Source: CAZHMN01 sp964533705 (lineage in GTDB: Bacteria; Electryoneota; B3-LCP). From it: DNA of 54,978 bases. The notes below the pieces were generated by a model. That model was not told the DNA's origin. It worked only from the letters and a program-made list of their open reading frames with translations, and did no database searches. A program made the position numbers and the translations under genes. The stretch is from positions 1 through 54,978 of the forward strand of contig CAZHMN010000007.1 of assembly GCA_964533705.1 (NCBI GenBank), read 5' to 3'. Below, one piece after another: positions 8,490 through 17,490 of the stretch (within the stretch, counting starts at the first letter, position 1; each line of letters begins with the position of its first letter).

Positions 8490-9114
8490 GGTTTTCGTGA
8501 TTTCGGACGCGCTGGCTGCGCTGTGGGGGGCGTTTCACGAGGGTGCCGGTTTATTGTTGATTGCCGGGACTGGAAGCATCTGTCTGGGAAGGGATGAAGA
8601 CGGGAATACGGCGCGTTCCGGCGGCTTCGGACGTTTACTGGGAGATGAAGGGGGCGGCTACTGGATCGCAATGGAGGCGATAAAAGCTGTGCTTCGATCC
8701 AGCGATGGCCGGGGATCAGCCGGTTCGCTAATCCAGGCCGTTAAGGAAATGTTTGATCTTGATGATGTTAGAGATGCCATTCCGCTCGTCTATAACGGAA
8801 CTTTTTCGCCTGAAAAAATAGCCGCATTTGCGGAAAAAGTTCTGCCGCTCTCAAAAACTGATCCCACAGCCGCTCGGATTGCTAAAAATGCCGGCCGCTG
8901 TCTGGCGGAATTAATCATTGCCACGGCCGAAAAGCTGGAATTGGAAAATCCAAAAGTGGCTTTATGGGGTGGATTATGGCGATTAGCAGGCGAGGAGCTG
9001 CAGGAAGCACTTAGCGATGCTCTGAAAAAACTCGCGTTCGACTGTGAGATCTGCCTTCCCGCTGAATCCCCGGAATGGGGGGCTATCCGCTATTTAAAGC
9101 ATAAACTCGCCTAA
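8490..9114 (+). CDS. BadF/BcrA-type sugar kinase (N-acetylglucosamine kinase-like), 5' truncated by gap
   Basis: About 207 residues are visible, open from the gap edge (VFVISDALAALWGAFHEG). The phosphate-binding segment LLLIAGTGSICLGRDEDG and the SGGFGRLLGDEGGGYWIAME motif are typical of the BadF/BadG/BcrA/BcrD ATPase family, which includes N-acetylglucosamine kinase. A further glycine-rich motif (VALWGGLWRL) lies near the C terminus. The N-terminal ATP-binding lobe is in the gap. The likely reaction is ATP-dependent phosphorylation of an amino sugar, fitting a cell-wall recycling or glycan role, but the substrate is inference. The GTG at 8497 is an internal codon, not the start. The stop overlaps the convergent cupin gene. 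Confidence 0.8.
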
Positions 9115-9449
9115 CACTTGGGTATGGTGCAGAGGATAACCAGGGGTGAATCCGCATCCGATCTAAACTGGTGTTTCTCCCCCGGAGCCACGAAAACCGA
9201 ATCGTGTGGTTTTAGTCTATAGCGTTTCTTTTCACCGACCAGCTTACCCGATCCTTCCAGTATGTAAACGACGTGTTCCCAGTCGTGGGTGTGAAATGGC
9301 GTGCAGCCCCCCGGCTCCAATTCGATGCGCCTCATGATGAAATTGGGAGCCCCCTCATCCGGCCCGATCAAGACCGCCAGGCTGGCTTTTTCCGCCCCCA
9401 CATCCTGTACCGGCTGCGCTTTGGCCTTCTGTCTATTTTTTACCAGCAT
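9111..9449 (-). CDS. Small cupin-domain protein
   Basis: 112 residues forming a single conserved cupin barrel. Motif 1 is visible as PGGCTPFHTHDWEHVVYILE with the usual HxH..E metal ligands. Motif 2 is visible as HDSVFVAPGEKHQF with the distal His. Such single-cupin proteins bind a divalent metal and may act as small-molecule isomerases, dioxygenases or sensors; the substrate cannot be told here. AGGA lies a suitable distance upstream of the ATG. It is the last gene of the minus-strand series starting near 17949, and its stop codon overlaps the end of the kinase gene. Confidence 0.8.
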   Translation of the reverse strand: MLVKNRQKAKAQPVQDVGAEKASLAVLIGPDEGAPNFIMRRIELEPGGCTPFHTHDWEHVVYILEGSGKLVGEKKRYRLKPHDSVFVAPGEKHQFRSDADSPLVILCTIPKC

Positions 9450-9494
9450 GGTTAATCCTACTCACTCGAAATTAAACTGATTGACTGATGAGAA

Positions 9495-10013
9495 TTAACG
9501 CCTGAATTTCTCCTTGTAATCTTCTGATAGTCTAAGGTACTCCTGCACTGAAAAATGAATGCCCTCGATTTCTTCTCCTCTTAAGGCTCGTTTAACCTGA
9601 GCGGGATTGCCCGCCACCAAGTGTCCGGAAGGCACCCGAGTACCGGGCCGCACCACCGAACCCGCCGCCACCAGGCTGTGTCTCTCGACAACGGCGCCGT
9701 CTAAGATCACGGCCCCCATGCCGATCAGACATTCATCCTCAACCGTGCAGGCGTGTATGATCGCGCCGTGCCCGACCGTCACCCGGTTGCCCACGATGCA
9801 GGGCAAGTTGGGGTGCGTGACGTGCAGAATAGAGCCGTCCTGGATGTTCGTTTCCTCGCCCACCCGGATGGGCATAAGATCGCCCCGAATCACGACCTGG
9901 TACCATACTGAAGAACGATCCCCGATCACCACGTCGCCGATTACCACCGCACCATCGGCGATAAATACGTCACGACCTATAATCGGTGTTTTGTCATTGT
10001 AGGGAATAATCAT
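9495..10013 (-). CDS. Gamma carbonic anhydrase-like hexapeptide-repeat protein (YrdA/PaaY family)
   Basis: 172 residues built almost entirely of left-handed beta-helix hexapeptide repeats (VFIADGAVVIGDVVIGDRSS). Metal-ligand-like histidines sit at the expected places: ILHVTHP, then VGHGAIIHAC, followed by LIGMGAVILDGAVV. This is the pattern of the gamma-class carbonic anhydrase/YrdA/PaaY family, which forms trimers with metal at subunit interfaces. Members range from active CO2 hydratases to proteins of unknown activity. It lies 45 bases downstream of the mechanosensitive channel gene on the same strand. Family assignment firm, catalytic activity uncertain. Confidence 0.88.
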   Translation of the reverse strand: MIIPYNDKTPIIGRDVFIADGAVVIGDVVIGDRSSVWYQVVIRGDLMPIRVGEETNIQDGSILHVTHPNLPCIVGNRVTVGHGAIIHACTVEDECLIGMGAVILDGAVVERHSLVAAGSVVRPGTRVPSGHLVAGNPAQVKRALRGEEIEGIHFSVQEYLRLSEDYKEKFRR

Positions 10014-10058
10014 TGTGTCATCTGCACGGTTTTGTTGCGATATTTTGTGGACGTTGAG

Positions 10059-11183
10059 CTATTCTTGGGAATTCGCCTCCGCTGAACCCTCCGCTGTTCC
10101 CGGCTGCGTCTGCGAACGGATCCAGATATCCCGCTGCGGGAAGGGGATCTCGATGCCTTCCTCACGGAAACGTCTAATAATCGTACCACGAAGTTCATCG
10201 GCCACGGTAAATTGTTTCTTCCAGGAATCCACCCGGCCCTGAACCATGAAATTAAGGGCGGAATCACCGAACTCCAGGAAAAACGCCTTCGGTTCGGGTT
10301 CGTCCAGTATTTCGGGATGATCTCTGAAAGTCTGCACCAGTATGCCTTTGACTTGATCCACGTCGCTGCTATAAGCGACCCCGACGTCAATCCTGACGCG
10401 AATCAGCGGATCGGGATAGGAACGGTTAACCACTCGCTCCTTTACAATTTCAGAGTTGGGCACGATGATCAGCGTGTTGTCGAAGGTGATCATCTTGGTG
10501 GATCGCAGTCCGATCTGGTAAACGTCGCCGACCTTGCCGTCCGAGAGCTCGATGCGGTCTCCGACGCGGAAGGGGCGGTCGGTCATAATGACGAAACCGG
10601 CGATCATGTTGGATAACGTCTCCTGCGCCGCCAAAGCCAGGGCTAACGACCCTACCCCCAGAGAAACCACCAGCGATTGCACGTCCTGGTTAAAATGCTT
10701 TAAAATGATGATGAAGGCGATCACTCCGACGATGATTTTGGATACCCGGATGATCAGCGGGATGAATTCGTCGTCCACTGTGGATTCCGTGCGCTGAGCG
10801 ATGGCTTCGGCGTACCATTCAAAAAACTGCGTCAACAGGCGCATGACCCAGAGGGCTATTACAAATACCGTGAGAATGTAGATGATGCCATCTACATGCT
10901 TGAGAAGGGCTGAGCTGAGATAGGGCGAAAATGATTTGACCACGTAATTGAAGCCGGTGATCAGGATCAGGAAGCCCAGGGGCTTTGCGCCGATGCGGAT
11001 TAAACGGTCATCCAGGGTTGTGGCTGTTCGCCGGGTGAGTAGCCGCAGACCCCGGTTGAGAATCCACCGGGAAATGATAAACAAAACCGCCGTCAAAGCT
11101 GCAAAGATCAGAGCCTGAAGTAGACTATTGCCAAGTTGATTCTCCACTTCGATAATCGAATTCAAGTGCCAATCCCTCCGCAA
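10059..11183 (-). CDS. MscS-family mechanosensitive ion channel
   Basis: 374 residues. Three to four hydrophobic segments occupy about residues 16-165. The conserved pore helix and vestibule follow: SLGVGSLALALAAQ, then NMIAGFVIMTDRPFRVGDRI, the diagnostic MscS TM3/beta-domain signature. The C-terminal alpha/beta domain (VRIDVGVAYSSD, FGDSALNF, EIPFPQRDIWI) completes the family architecture. It should open under membrane tension to release solutes during hypo-osmotic shock. It starts immediately after the histidine-kinase stop codon (one gene ends at 11184, the next starts at 11183), so translation is coupled. Placement behind a cell-surface cluster suggests an envelope-stress role (inference). 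Confidence 0.92.
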   Translation of the reverse strand: MRRDWHLNSIIEVENQLGNSLLQALIFAALTAVLFIISRWILNRGLRLLTRRTATTLDDRLIRIGAKPLGFLILITGFNYVVKSFSPYLSSALLKHVDGIIYILTVFVIALWVMRLLTQFFEWYAEAIAQRTESTVDDEFIPLIIRVSKIIVGVIAFIIILKHFNQDVQSLVVSLGVGSLALALAAQETLSNMIAGFVIMTDRPFRVGDRIELSDGKVGDVYQIGLRSTKMITFDNTLIIVPNSEIVKERVVNRSYPDPLIRVRIDVGVAYSSDVDQVKGILVQTFRDHPEILDEPEPKAFFLEFGDSALNFMVQGRVDSWKKQFTVADELRGTIIRRFREEGIEIPFPQRDIWIRSQTQPGTAEGSAEANSQE

Positions 11184-11858
11184 TTACTTCTTTGATGCTG
11201 CTTTAAGTACAATTCTCATCGTCGTGCCGGAACCGGCAAGACTTTCTTTCAGAAGGAGCTTACCGCCGTGAACCTCCTCTATGATATATCTGGCCAATGA
11301 AAGACCCGTCCCGTAAGCCCCGCGCCGAGTTGTAAAGCCCGGCTGAAAGATGAAAGCTTGATCCTGCTCGGCGATCCCTGATCCCTGATCGCTCACCTCA
11401 ATGATCACCTGAGATTCCTTAGCGGATAGGGAGATCGTTATCGAGCCGCCCTTCTCCTGAAGGGCATCAACGGAGTTCTTGACCAGGTTTTCCAGTGCCC
11501 AGGATAGAAGCCAGCGGTTGGCGTGAATGAAGTACTCCCCGCCCAATTCATCGCGGATTTCGATGCTGGAACTGCCGGACGGCAACCTGCTCTCAAAGTA
11601 AGCTCTCACTTCCCGAACGATTTCCCCGGGAGAAAAGGTTTCGAACCGGGTCGGCGGGCCGATCTGGTTTAATCGCTCCAGCAAATATTTCAAACGATCC
11701 AGATTCTGATTGATTTCCGCTGCAACCTGAACGGGATCTTTGGCCGTCGGCAGGAGTTCCAACCAGCCCATAATAGCCGACAGCGGCGTGCCCATCTGGT
11801 GAGCGATCTGCTTGGCCATCCCAAACCACAGGGTGCGTTCTTGTTCAGCCTCCGTCAT
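11184..11858 (-). CDS. Sensorless cytoplasmic histidine kinase
   Basis: 224 residues. The H box lies near the N terminus (GMAKQIAHQMGTPLSAIMGW, phosphorylated His about residue 20). The ATPase domain follows with N box (LENLVKNSVDAL), G1 (EVSDQGSGIAE), F box (FIFQPGFTTRRG) and G2 (GTGLSLARYI). There is no transmembrane, PAS or other input domain. The start is well supported: AAGGAGA sits seven bases before the ATG, so the protein is short by design and not truncated upstream. No response-regulator gene lies next to it. It is sandwiched between a methyltransferase gene and the MscS gene in one minus-strand run. It may receive signals through a partner protein. Confidence 0.85.
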   Translation of the reverse strand: MTEAEQERTLWFGMAKQIAHQMGTPLSAIMGWLELLPTAKDPVQVAAEINQNLDRLKYLLERLNQIGPPTRFETFSPGEIVREVRAYFESRLPSGSSSIEIRDELGGEYFIHANRWLLSWALENLVKNSVDALQEKGGSITISLSAKESQVIIEVSDQGSGIAEQDQAFIFQPGFTTRRGAYGTGLSLARYIIEEVHGGKLLLKESLAGSGTTMRIVLKAASKK

Positions 11859-11913
11859 CTGTCTCCTTATTGGATATGCCTGCCGATTGATGCGACCGAA
11901 TAAACGAGGAATT

Positions 11914-12708
11914 CTATCGCTTCACCGCCACCGCCAGTATGCCGCCACCCGTTCGGTTCCTGGCCTTCATGTCCAAATGCATATAAATCCAGGCGAGGGG
12001 ATAGGCGAAGATATAATAGAGAAAAACCACAGGTAACAGCCAGATTCTCCCCGATAACCAGCTCATGGGCCATTTTTGCAGCAATTTCCAGGCGATATTT
12101 CCCCAGGGGCCGTAGGTGATGGTAAATTGCCGTAATTCGAGATTCGCTTCATGCAGTTTTTCCTTTGTTTCCCCCTTAGAATACCCCGGACGGACATGTT
12201 CGTCCACGAAGACTTCTTCGGTGCTCTTACCCTCGAAGTAGGGTGTGGTGAAAATAAAGATCCCGCCCGGTTTCAGGGCACGGCTTATGTTGCCGATCGC
12301 CTTGCGATCCTCCTCGATGTGTTCCAATACGTCCACGCAGAGGATCAGATCGAAGCGGCCTTCGTCGTCCATTGTCAGCAGGTCGCCCCTCTCGAATTCG
12401 ATGTTGTTCATCCCTGATCTGTTTACGAACAGATTGCCCGAATTGACGAGTTCCTGCTTCAGGTCGAGCCCGGTGATGTGAGCGGCTGGAAACATTCTGC
12501 CTAAGCGAAAACTATACTGCCCAAATCCCGAGCCGGCGTCCAGTATCTCTTCAGGTGAGAAGCCCGATCTTTTCAACCTGCCGATTTCGCGGCGGATATA
12601 GCGCGAGCGCAGGAATAATCGGTCCAGCGCCGCAAAGAAGAGACGCCGTGCGGCGGGCGAATCCCCGATGATTTTTTCCAGCCGGTCTTTGACCTGATCG
12701 TATTCCAC
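11914..12708 (-). CDS. SAM-dependent class I methyltransferase with C-terminal membrane segment
   Basis: 264 residues. Rossmann-fold motifs are clear: motif I EILDAGSGFGQYSFRLG, acidic loop GLDLKQELV, motif II FDLILCVDVLEHIEED and motif III ALKPGGIFIFTTP. This is the Methyltransf_11/UbiE-like type. A hydrophobic stretch near residues 225-245 (LLPVVFLYYIFAYPLAWIY) would anchor it to the membrane, as for enzymes modifying lipid-linked or surface glycans. The start is GTG, four bases beyond the stop of the YfhO-like gene, indicating tight coupling. Substrate unknown. Confidence 0.85.
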   Translation of the reverse strand: MEYDQVKDRLEKIIGDSPAARRLFFAALDRLFLRSRYIRREIGRLKRSGFSPEEILDAGSGFGQYSFRLGRMFPAAHITGLDLKQELVNSGNLFVNRSGMNNIEFERGDLLTMDDEGRFDLILCVDVLEHIEEDRKAIGNISRALKPGGIFIFTTPYFEGKSTEEVFVDEHVRPGYSKGETKEKLHEANLELRQFTITYGPWGNIAWKLLQKWPMSWLSGRIWLLPVVFLYYIFAYPLAWIYMHLDMKARNRTGGGILAVAVKR

Positions 12709-12712
12709 TACG

Positions 12713-15178
12713 CTAGGTCCGCTTTGCTGCCGGTGAACGCAACAAGTGTATGATCGTCAAAGCAAATATGGCCAATATGATGGTTAGGGCAATGTACTGG
12801 AGGACATTCCCGATAACCAGGCTTTTCGGCTTGAAGGACAACTCGACCCGGTGCTTACCTGCCGGAATTTCTACGCCGCGGAACAAAAAGTTCGTCTTCA
12901 GAATGGGTGTATCCACTCCGTCAAGGGAAGCCTTCCAGCCGGAAGGGTAGTAGACCTCCGACAGGAAGAGCAGCTGCCGGCCGCTGCTCTCCACGTCCAG
13001 CGCGAGATAATCGGGCGTTCTGGAGACCCAGGTTACGCTGCCCGTTGAACCCTTATCCAGCCGTAAGGCTCTTACGAGCGGCACTGAAAGCCCGTGTGGT
13101 TCTTCCAGAACCGCCGCCTGACTGAAATCAAAGGTACCGCTGCGGTAAAGATCGAAAACTTCCGACGGCGATGCAGCTCGTACCGCCTGATCCACGAGAA
13201 AAGCCCGGGGTAGTTCTCGCTTGTAATGATAGACTCGTTCTCTTTGCCCTACAAAGACTTCCTCCAGATCCCCATGGGTAATGGGGCGGTCACTGATGAG
13301 ATAGCGCACGTTCATGAGCTTTAGAAGGGCGGGATTGTTGAGCCCCACTGAATCAACGGCCTCCTGGTAAATCTTCATGCGCGTGGCGGAGTAGCCCGAA
13401 ATGGATTCAAGGCGATGAGGCATGTACCAGTTCGGGTGCTTCCCTCCGGTCAGATGGTAGAAACGGAAAGGCGCCTCATCCTTCTTCAGAAACTGCACCA
13501 CGTCATCAGCGGCGAGATATTGTTCGACCGCTTCCTTCGGCGTACCGGGCCGAATGAGTTTTTTGTCAAAGGTGTAAGTTTCCAGGATGAGAAAGAGCGC
13601 GACGGGTATGGCGATGAGCGTGTAATTATATTTTTTATTTAATATGAGGAAAATGCTCCCGTAGATCATGCCCCCCAGAACGAGTAGCCGCAGGATGTCG
13701 CCGGTGAACAAGCTCATCGCCGCCTGGGCTCCCTGCGCCTGAAGCCTCGGCTGCATCGCCAGAGCCCAGCGGATCAGCGATTGCCGCATAGCACCCTGCA
13801 GAATGAGAAGCACAACGCACGAAATCGCCAAAATGATGCCGACCCGCAGAATTATTCGACCGATAAGCTGCCGTTTTTCCGCATCAGCATTCACCTTTTC
13901 GAGAATAACCTGCAGGCCTCGACCTGCCAGTATGACTGCGGGAAGAAAAACTAGAATCTGGATCAGCGACGGGACTCGGAATTTATCGAAATAGGGGAGA
14001 AGCTCGTATAAAGGCCAGTAGAGGACGGGTAGAAAATTTCCGAACGAGACGATCCAGGCCGCGGCCGCCAGGATCACCAGGTACCAGGTCAGCCTGTCCC
14101 GCTTGTAAACGACAGCCCAGGGGGCGAAAAGCAGAACCAAACCTCCCCAGTAGTAGGGCATATCAGTGAAGGGCATAAAGCCCCAGTACGTCTCCCGCCC
14201 GAAGCCGAAGAAGGACGGGAAGATATAGGTCAGCGATTCCAGGGGGTGAAAGGACCACTGCGTGGCGTAATCCCAGGCGGCGCTTCCAGCACCACCGCCT
14301 CCTCTGATAATGTGGGGGTTGTATTCCAGAATCTGAAGGTAAACGGGCGCGGCGAAACAGAGACCGATGAACCCCGCGGCGGATAACAGCAGGGTGGACT
14401 TCACGTTCTTACCGATTTCCGCCTTGCCACCGGCGATAAAAGCATAGATGGCATATAAACCCATCATCATGACTCCGTAATATACGATCTGCACGTGCTG
14501 CGCTCTGAGCTGCCAGCCGAAGAAGAAGGCCAGCCATGCAAACCAAAGTAAACGCGGATTTTCATACAGGCGAATGATGAAGTAGAGCAGCCACGGCAGA
14601 TAAGCCATGGTCATCACCTTCGATCCGTGGCCGACGTCCGCGTAAACCACCATTGTCTGGTTGTAGGCGAATAGGATTCCGAACAGAAGGGAGAAAACCC
14701 AATTCACCCGCAGGTATTTGAGAAGACAGAAAATACCCAGTCCAGCGATCATAAAGTGGATGAAGAGCCAGCCGAAATCGCTGCCCAAAAAGATAATTGA
14801 AAAGAAAGTTTTGATGACAGGGTAAAAGGCCCAGTAGTAATGATTGACGTAGATCAAACTACCCACCAGCGGCATGCCGCAGAAGATGTAAGGGCACCAG
14901 TTGGGCACCTGGCCTTCTTTCTGAAAATCTTGCCCCATCCTGGCGATGGCCGCCGCCGAGAGATTGTCGCCGCTCAAGTTGAAGTGATTGTCTGCGAAGA
15001 TAAAATTATTGAAGATCAGCAAGGCGCACATCCATAACACCACCACGGCGATTCCGCATTTCATCCAATCAGCGATCTTTTCCTCACCGAACAGGTCTAT
15101 TTTCGTAGTCGCCTTTTCTGCGCTGATCTCTACATCTTTTAACTTTTTCTTCTCGGTTACTTTTCTCTTCTTGCCCAA
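12713..15178 (-). CDS. YfhO-family large polytopic membrane protein
   Basis: 821 residues. A Lys-rich cytoplasmic N terminus (GKKRKVTEKKKLK) is followed by about a dozen transmembrane segments from residue 37 on. A conserved extracytoplasmic loop reads NLSGDNLSAAAIARMGQDF, with the early acidic residue seen in GT-C-type transferases, and a second has VPNWCPYIFCGMPLVGS. The C-terminal third is a soluble periplasmic beta domain (SEVYYPSGWKASLDG), then a final helix. This matches the YfhO family; Bacillus YfhO is linked to lipoteichoic-acid glycosylation. A role in moving sugars from lipid carriers onto surface polymers is inference. The start is TTG with GAGAGG upstream. It lies between two methyltransferase genes. 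Confidence 0.85.
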   Translation of the reverse strand: MGKKRKVTEKKKLKDVEISAEKATTKIDLFGEEKIADWMKCGIAVVVLWMCALLIFNNFIFADNHFNLSGDNLSAAAIARMGQDFQKEGQVPNWCPYIFCGMPLVGSLIYVNHYYWAFYPVIKTFFSIIFLGSDFGWLFIHFMIAGLGIFCLLKYLRVNWVFSLLFGILFAYNQTMVVYADVGHGSKVMTMAYLPWLLYFIIRLYENPRLLWFAWLAFFFGWQLRAQHVQIVYYGVMMMGLYAIYAFIAGGKAEIGKNVKSTLLLSAAGFIGLCFAAPVYLQILEYNPHIIRGGGGAGSAAWDYATQWSFHPLESLTYIFPSFFGFGRETYWGFMPFTDMPYYWGGLVLLFAPWAVVYKRDRLTWYLVILAAAAWIVSFGNFLPVLYWPLYELLPYFDKFRVPSLIQILVFLPAVILAGRGLQVILEKVNADAEKRQLIGRIILRVGIILAISCVVLLILQGAMRQSLIRWALAMQPRLQAQGAQAAMSLFTGDILRLLVLGGMIYGSIFLILNKKYNYTLIAIPVALFLILETYTFDKKLIRPGTPKEAVEQYLAADDVVQFLKKDEAPFRFYHLTGGKHPNWYMPHRLESISGYSATRMKIYQEAVDSVGLNNPALLKLMNVRYLISDRPITHGDLEEVFVGQRERVYHYKRELPRAFLVDQAVRAASPSEVFDLYRSGTFDFSQAAVLEEPHGLSVPLVRALRLDKGSTGSVTWVSRTPDYLALDVESSGRQLLFLSEVYYPSGWKASLDGVDTPILKTNFLFRGVEIPAGKHRVELSFKPKSLVIGNVLQYIALTIILAIFALTIIHLLRSPAAKRT

Positions 15179-15241
15179 GATGACCTCTCGTTAGAGAACG
15201 ACTTCCCCTTCTATAGAGTCTTTTGAAATATCCACTATGAT

Positions 15242-15350
15242 GTCATTCCCGCGCAAGCCCGTGAGGGCCCATGGTGGCGGGAATCCATTCAGCCGTTTTA
15301 TTTAGACTTCTGCTTTTCCCGAAGGATCCACTTCGTGGCGCGGGAGTGAC
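15242..15350. repeat. 109-bp MITE-like element with 13-bp terminal inverted repeats
   Basis: The sequence begins GTCATTCCCGCGC (15242-15254) and ends GCGCGGGAGTGAC (15338-15350), inverted copies with one mismatch. Nested inside are a second inverted pair, ATTCCCGC near the left end and GCGGGAAT near 15278-15285, and a small GCCC-GTGA-GGGC hairpin. The outer motif resembles the widespread GTCATTCCCGC dispersed repeats of bacteria. It has no coding content and fills the intergenic space between two minus-strand genes. Confidence 0.6.
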
Positions 15351-15388
15351 AGTTTTGGCGATCTTATGCAATATTTCAGAGCGCTCTT

Positions 15389-16078
15389 CTATTGGGGTGA
15401 ATGCGATACGATCCAGAGTCGCCGGTAGGGTGAAACTCCGGGGAAAGCCCCCCATTCGGCGACTCGCCTGGCCAGATCCGGCTTATCACGAATGATTGAC
15501 GACCATAGATTGTTCAAAAACCTGGTCGCTATCAGCAGACTGACCAGGAAATGTGTAAAACAGCTTTCCCCCGGCATTTCGCGCCAATTTACCCCTTGTT
15601 CCTTTAATGTGTTCTGAATTTCGTCGGCATCCGGTATTCCCTTCCGGTTATGTTCCTCCAGCCAGTCGGGCACGGGCGCCGACAGAAAATGGTAGAGTCG
15701 CATCAAACAATCATCTGTCCGGCGAGCCTCTTCACCGCATGGACAGGCTAAGAAAAGCGTCCCCTTTGTCACTCTAATCAGCTCGGCGATGGCTCCCGGT
15801 CTCTCTTCCTTGCTCAGGTGTTCCAGCATATCCGAACACACCACCCGTTCCCCGCAATTGTCCCGCAGCGGAAGCGCAGTCGCTGATGCCTTGATCGCCA
15901 GAACTGCCGGATGCAACTCATCCTTGAAGTCGGCATCAATCCCCACAACTGAATTACGAACGAAGACCGCAATACCCTTTGTCCCCGATCCGATTTCCAG
16001 GATATTGCCGCTTTTTTCGAATTCAGGTTGCGATAGAATCGCTCCGTAACGAATTGCCTGATCCAACATCAGCGCCAT
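15389..16078 (-). CDS. SAM-dependent class I methyltransferase
   Basis: 229 residues. Motif I is NILEIGSGTKGIAVFV (about 27-42), the acidic loop follows as VVGIDADF, and motif II/III region contains RVVCSDMLEHLSKEERPGAI, typical of Methyltransf_11-type enzymes. The C-terminal half has a hydrophobic helix (FLVSLLIATRFLNNLWSSII). The ATG overlaps the end of the flippase gene by 10 bases, so the two are translationally coupled and probably act on the same surface polymer or lipid-linked intermediate. Acceptor substrate cannot be read from sequence. Confidence 0.8.
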   Translation of the reverse strand: MALMLDQAIRYGAILSQPEFEKSGNILEIGSGTKGIAVFVRNSVVGIDADFKDELHPAVLAIKASATALPLRDNCGERVVCSDMLEHLSKEERPGAIAELIRVTKGTLFLACPCGEEARRTDDCLMRLYHFLSAPVPDWLEEHNRKGIPDADEIQNTLKEQGVNWREMPGESCFTHFLVSLLIATRFLNNLWSSIIRDKPDLARRVAEWGAFPGVSPYRRLWIVSHSPQ

Positions 16079-17373
16079 CTCAGGATTGATGCACTTACGC
16101 TCAGACCGCGTCGCAGGATGCTGACGGGTGTAACTCTCGTCTCACGGCGCAAGTAGTAAAGTGTAATCCCCGCCAGCGATGCCAGCGTTCCCAGGATCGT
16201 CAAGGCTCCACCAAATGCCCCGAAGGCCGGCATCAAAATGACCGCCAGAATCACGAAGAGGATGATGGACGTCCACATAGCCACCAGGATAGCCCGAGGT
16301 TTCCCGATTCCGTAAAGGACGTTCTCGCTGACCATGTAGAGCGGTTCGAAAAAGCTTGCCAGAGCGAAAATCCGCAGTATGTTGGCGGCGTCGGGGAAGA
16401 TACCGCGATAGACCAGCGCCATAATCAGGTCTGCTCCGATCAGGATCAGGACGTTGATTAACAGTAAAAATCCCAGGTAGCCGCTGAGAACCTTTTCAAT
16501 CAATTCCTTCAGCTTTCCGATTTCTCCGCGGGCGAACAGGTTGGAGCTGGTGGGGAAAATCAGCAGATTGATGGCCTGAGTAGCCGCATTGTAAAAGCGA
16601 AAGAAATTTTTTGCCGCAAAGTAGAGCGCTACTTCCGATGCGCCCATAAACAAGCCTAACAGGTGATAGTCCAACTGGGTGTAAATTGTATCCCCGATGC
16701 CGATGCCCAGGGAATCCCGCCCGTATCGAGCCATTTTCGACCAGGCGCCCTTTACTGCCCTGCCCCATCCGGGGATGCGTCCGTAACAGAGTACCGGCGC
16801 CGCCGCCGTTGAAAGCGCAGCTCCGGCCAGGTTCAGCGCCAGCACTTGATCAGCGTTTTTCAATACTCCTGTTACGGCAAAATAGACAATCCCGGCAGCG
16901 GCAAAAAGAAAGTAGCAAGCTTCAAGGAAGAATAATCTCCACACCTCTCTGCGGGATTGCAGCAGAGCGGATGCCAGATCTCTGGGGATGAAAGCCAGGA
17001 TGATCCAGGATGCCCAACGCATTCCGTCGTCCAATCCCGGTGCGTGAAAGAGGCCGGGCGTCAGCGGCGCCAGAATCCAGATGAGGAGTGCACCTGCGAT
17101 CTGTGTGCCTACCCAATAATACACACCGGCTTTGAAGGTTCCCGGCTGCGAGTCGCCCTCGGCCAAGAATTTAATCAGGGGATAAAGGGCGAAGCTCTTG
17201 CCGATCAAGGATACGACGAAAAAAGTGGCGATGGCCAGCGAGTAAACGCCGAGTTCGCTCTCGCGGGACAGGTAGGTGTTGACGAACAGGATCACCGTAC
17301 CGCCGTAAACCAGGGGCAGGAATTTAACCGCCAGAGCGCCGAAGGCTTTGGTTCGGTAACGCAGCAGTTCCAG
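16069..17373 (-). CDS. Wzx-like oligosaccharide flippase (MATE/PST superfamily)
   Basis: A membrane protein with about 12 hydrophobic segments, typical of polysaccharide-biosynthesis flippases (GVYSLAIATFFVVSLIGKSF; ALLQSRREVWRLFFLEACYF). It should move lipid-linked glycans across the inner membrane. The first conventional start is GTG 17295, which would cut off the first transmembrane helix. In-frame family-like sequence (LLRYRTKAFGALAVKFLPL) extends upstream to a stop at about 17418. A GGGAGG Shine-Dalgarno at 17388-17383 points to a CTG codon at 17373, giving about 434 residues, the usual length. I therefore propose a non-AUG start, moderate confidence. Downstream, the methyltransferase overlaps by 10 bases. 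Confidence 0.8.
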   Translation of the reverse strand: MELLRYRTKAFGALAVKFLPLVYGGTVILFVNTYLSRESELGVYSLAIATFFVVSLIGKSFALYPLIKFLAEGDSQPGTFKAGVYYWVGTQIAGALLIWILAPLTPGLFHAPGLDDGMRWASWIILAFIPRDLASALLQSRREVWRLFFLEACYFLFAAAGIVYFAVTGVLKNADQVLALNLAGAALSTAAAPVLCYGRIPGWGRAVKGAWSKMARYGRDSLGIGIGDTIYTQLDYHLLGLFMGASEVALYFAAKNFFRFYNAATQAINLLIFPTSSNLFARGEIGKLKELIEKVLSGYLGFLLLINVLILIGADLIMALVYRGIFPDAANILRIFALASFFEPLYMVSENVLYGIGKPRAILVAMWTSIILFVILAVILMPAFGAFGGALTILGTLASLAGITLYYLRRETRVTPVSILRRGLSVSASILRWR

Positions 17374-17490
17374 TGGCTGGGCCCTCCCTTCGGGAAAGGA
17401 CTTTATCGCAATGGGTTATAGGTAACGGCAAAGTATAAGAAAAAATGAGCATAAAAGCAAGGGAGATTCAGGCCAAGCGATCAAGGAGAG

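Noticed and set aside
6906..8597. One continuous reading frame joining the glycosyltransferase to the kinase through the gap
   Set aside because: The gap is 100 N of unknown true length, so the frame across it is arbitrary. The kinase is read in a different frame from the joined one.
15243..15455. Open frame of 70 codons on the minus strand
   Set aside because: It is made of the MITE-like repeat plus an out-of-frame part of the methyltransferase gene.
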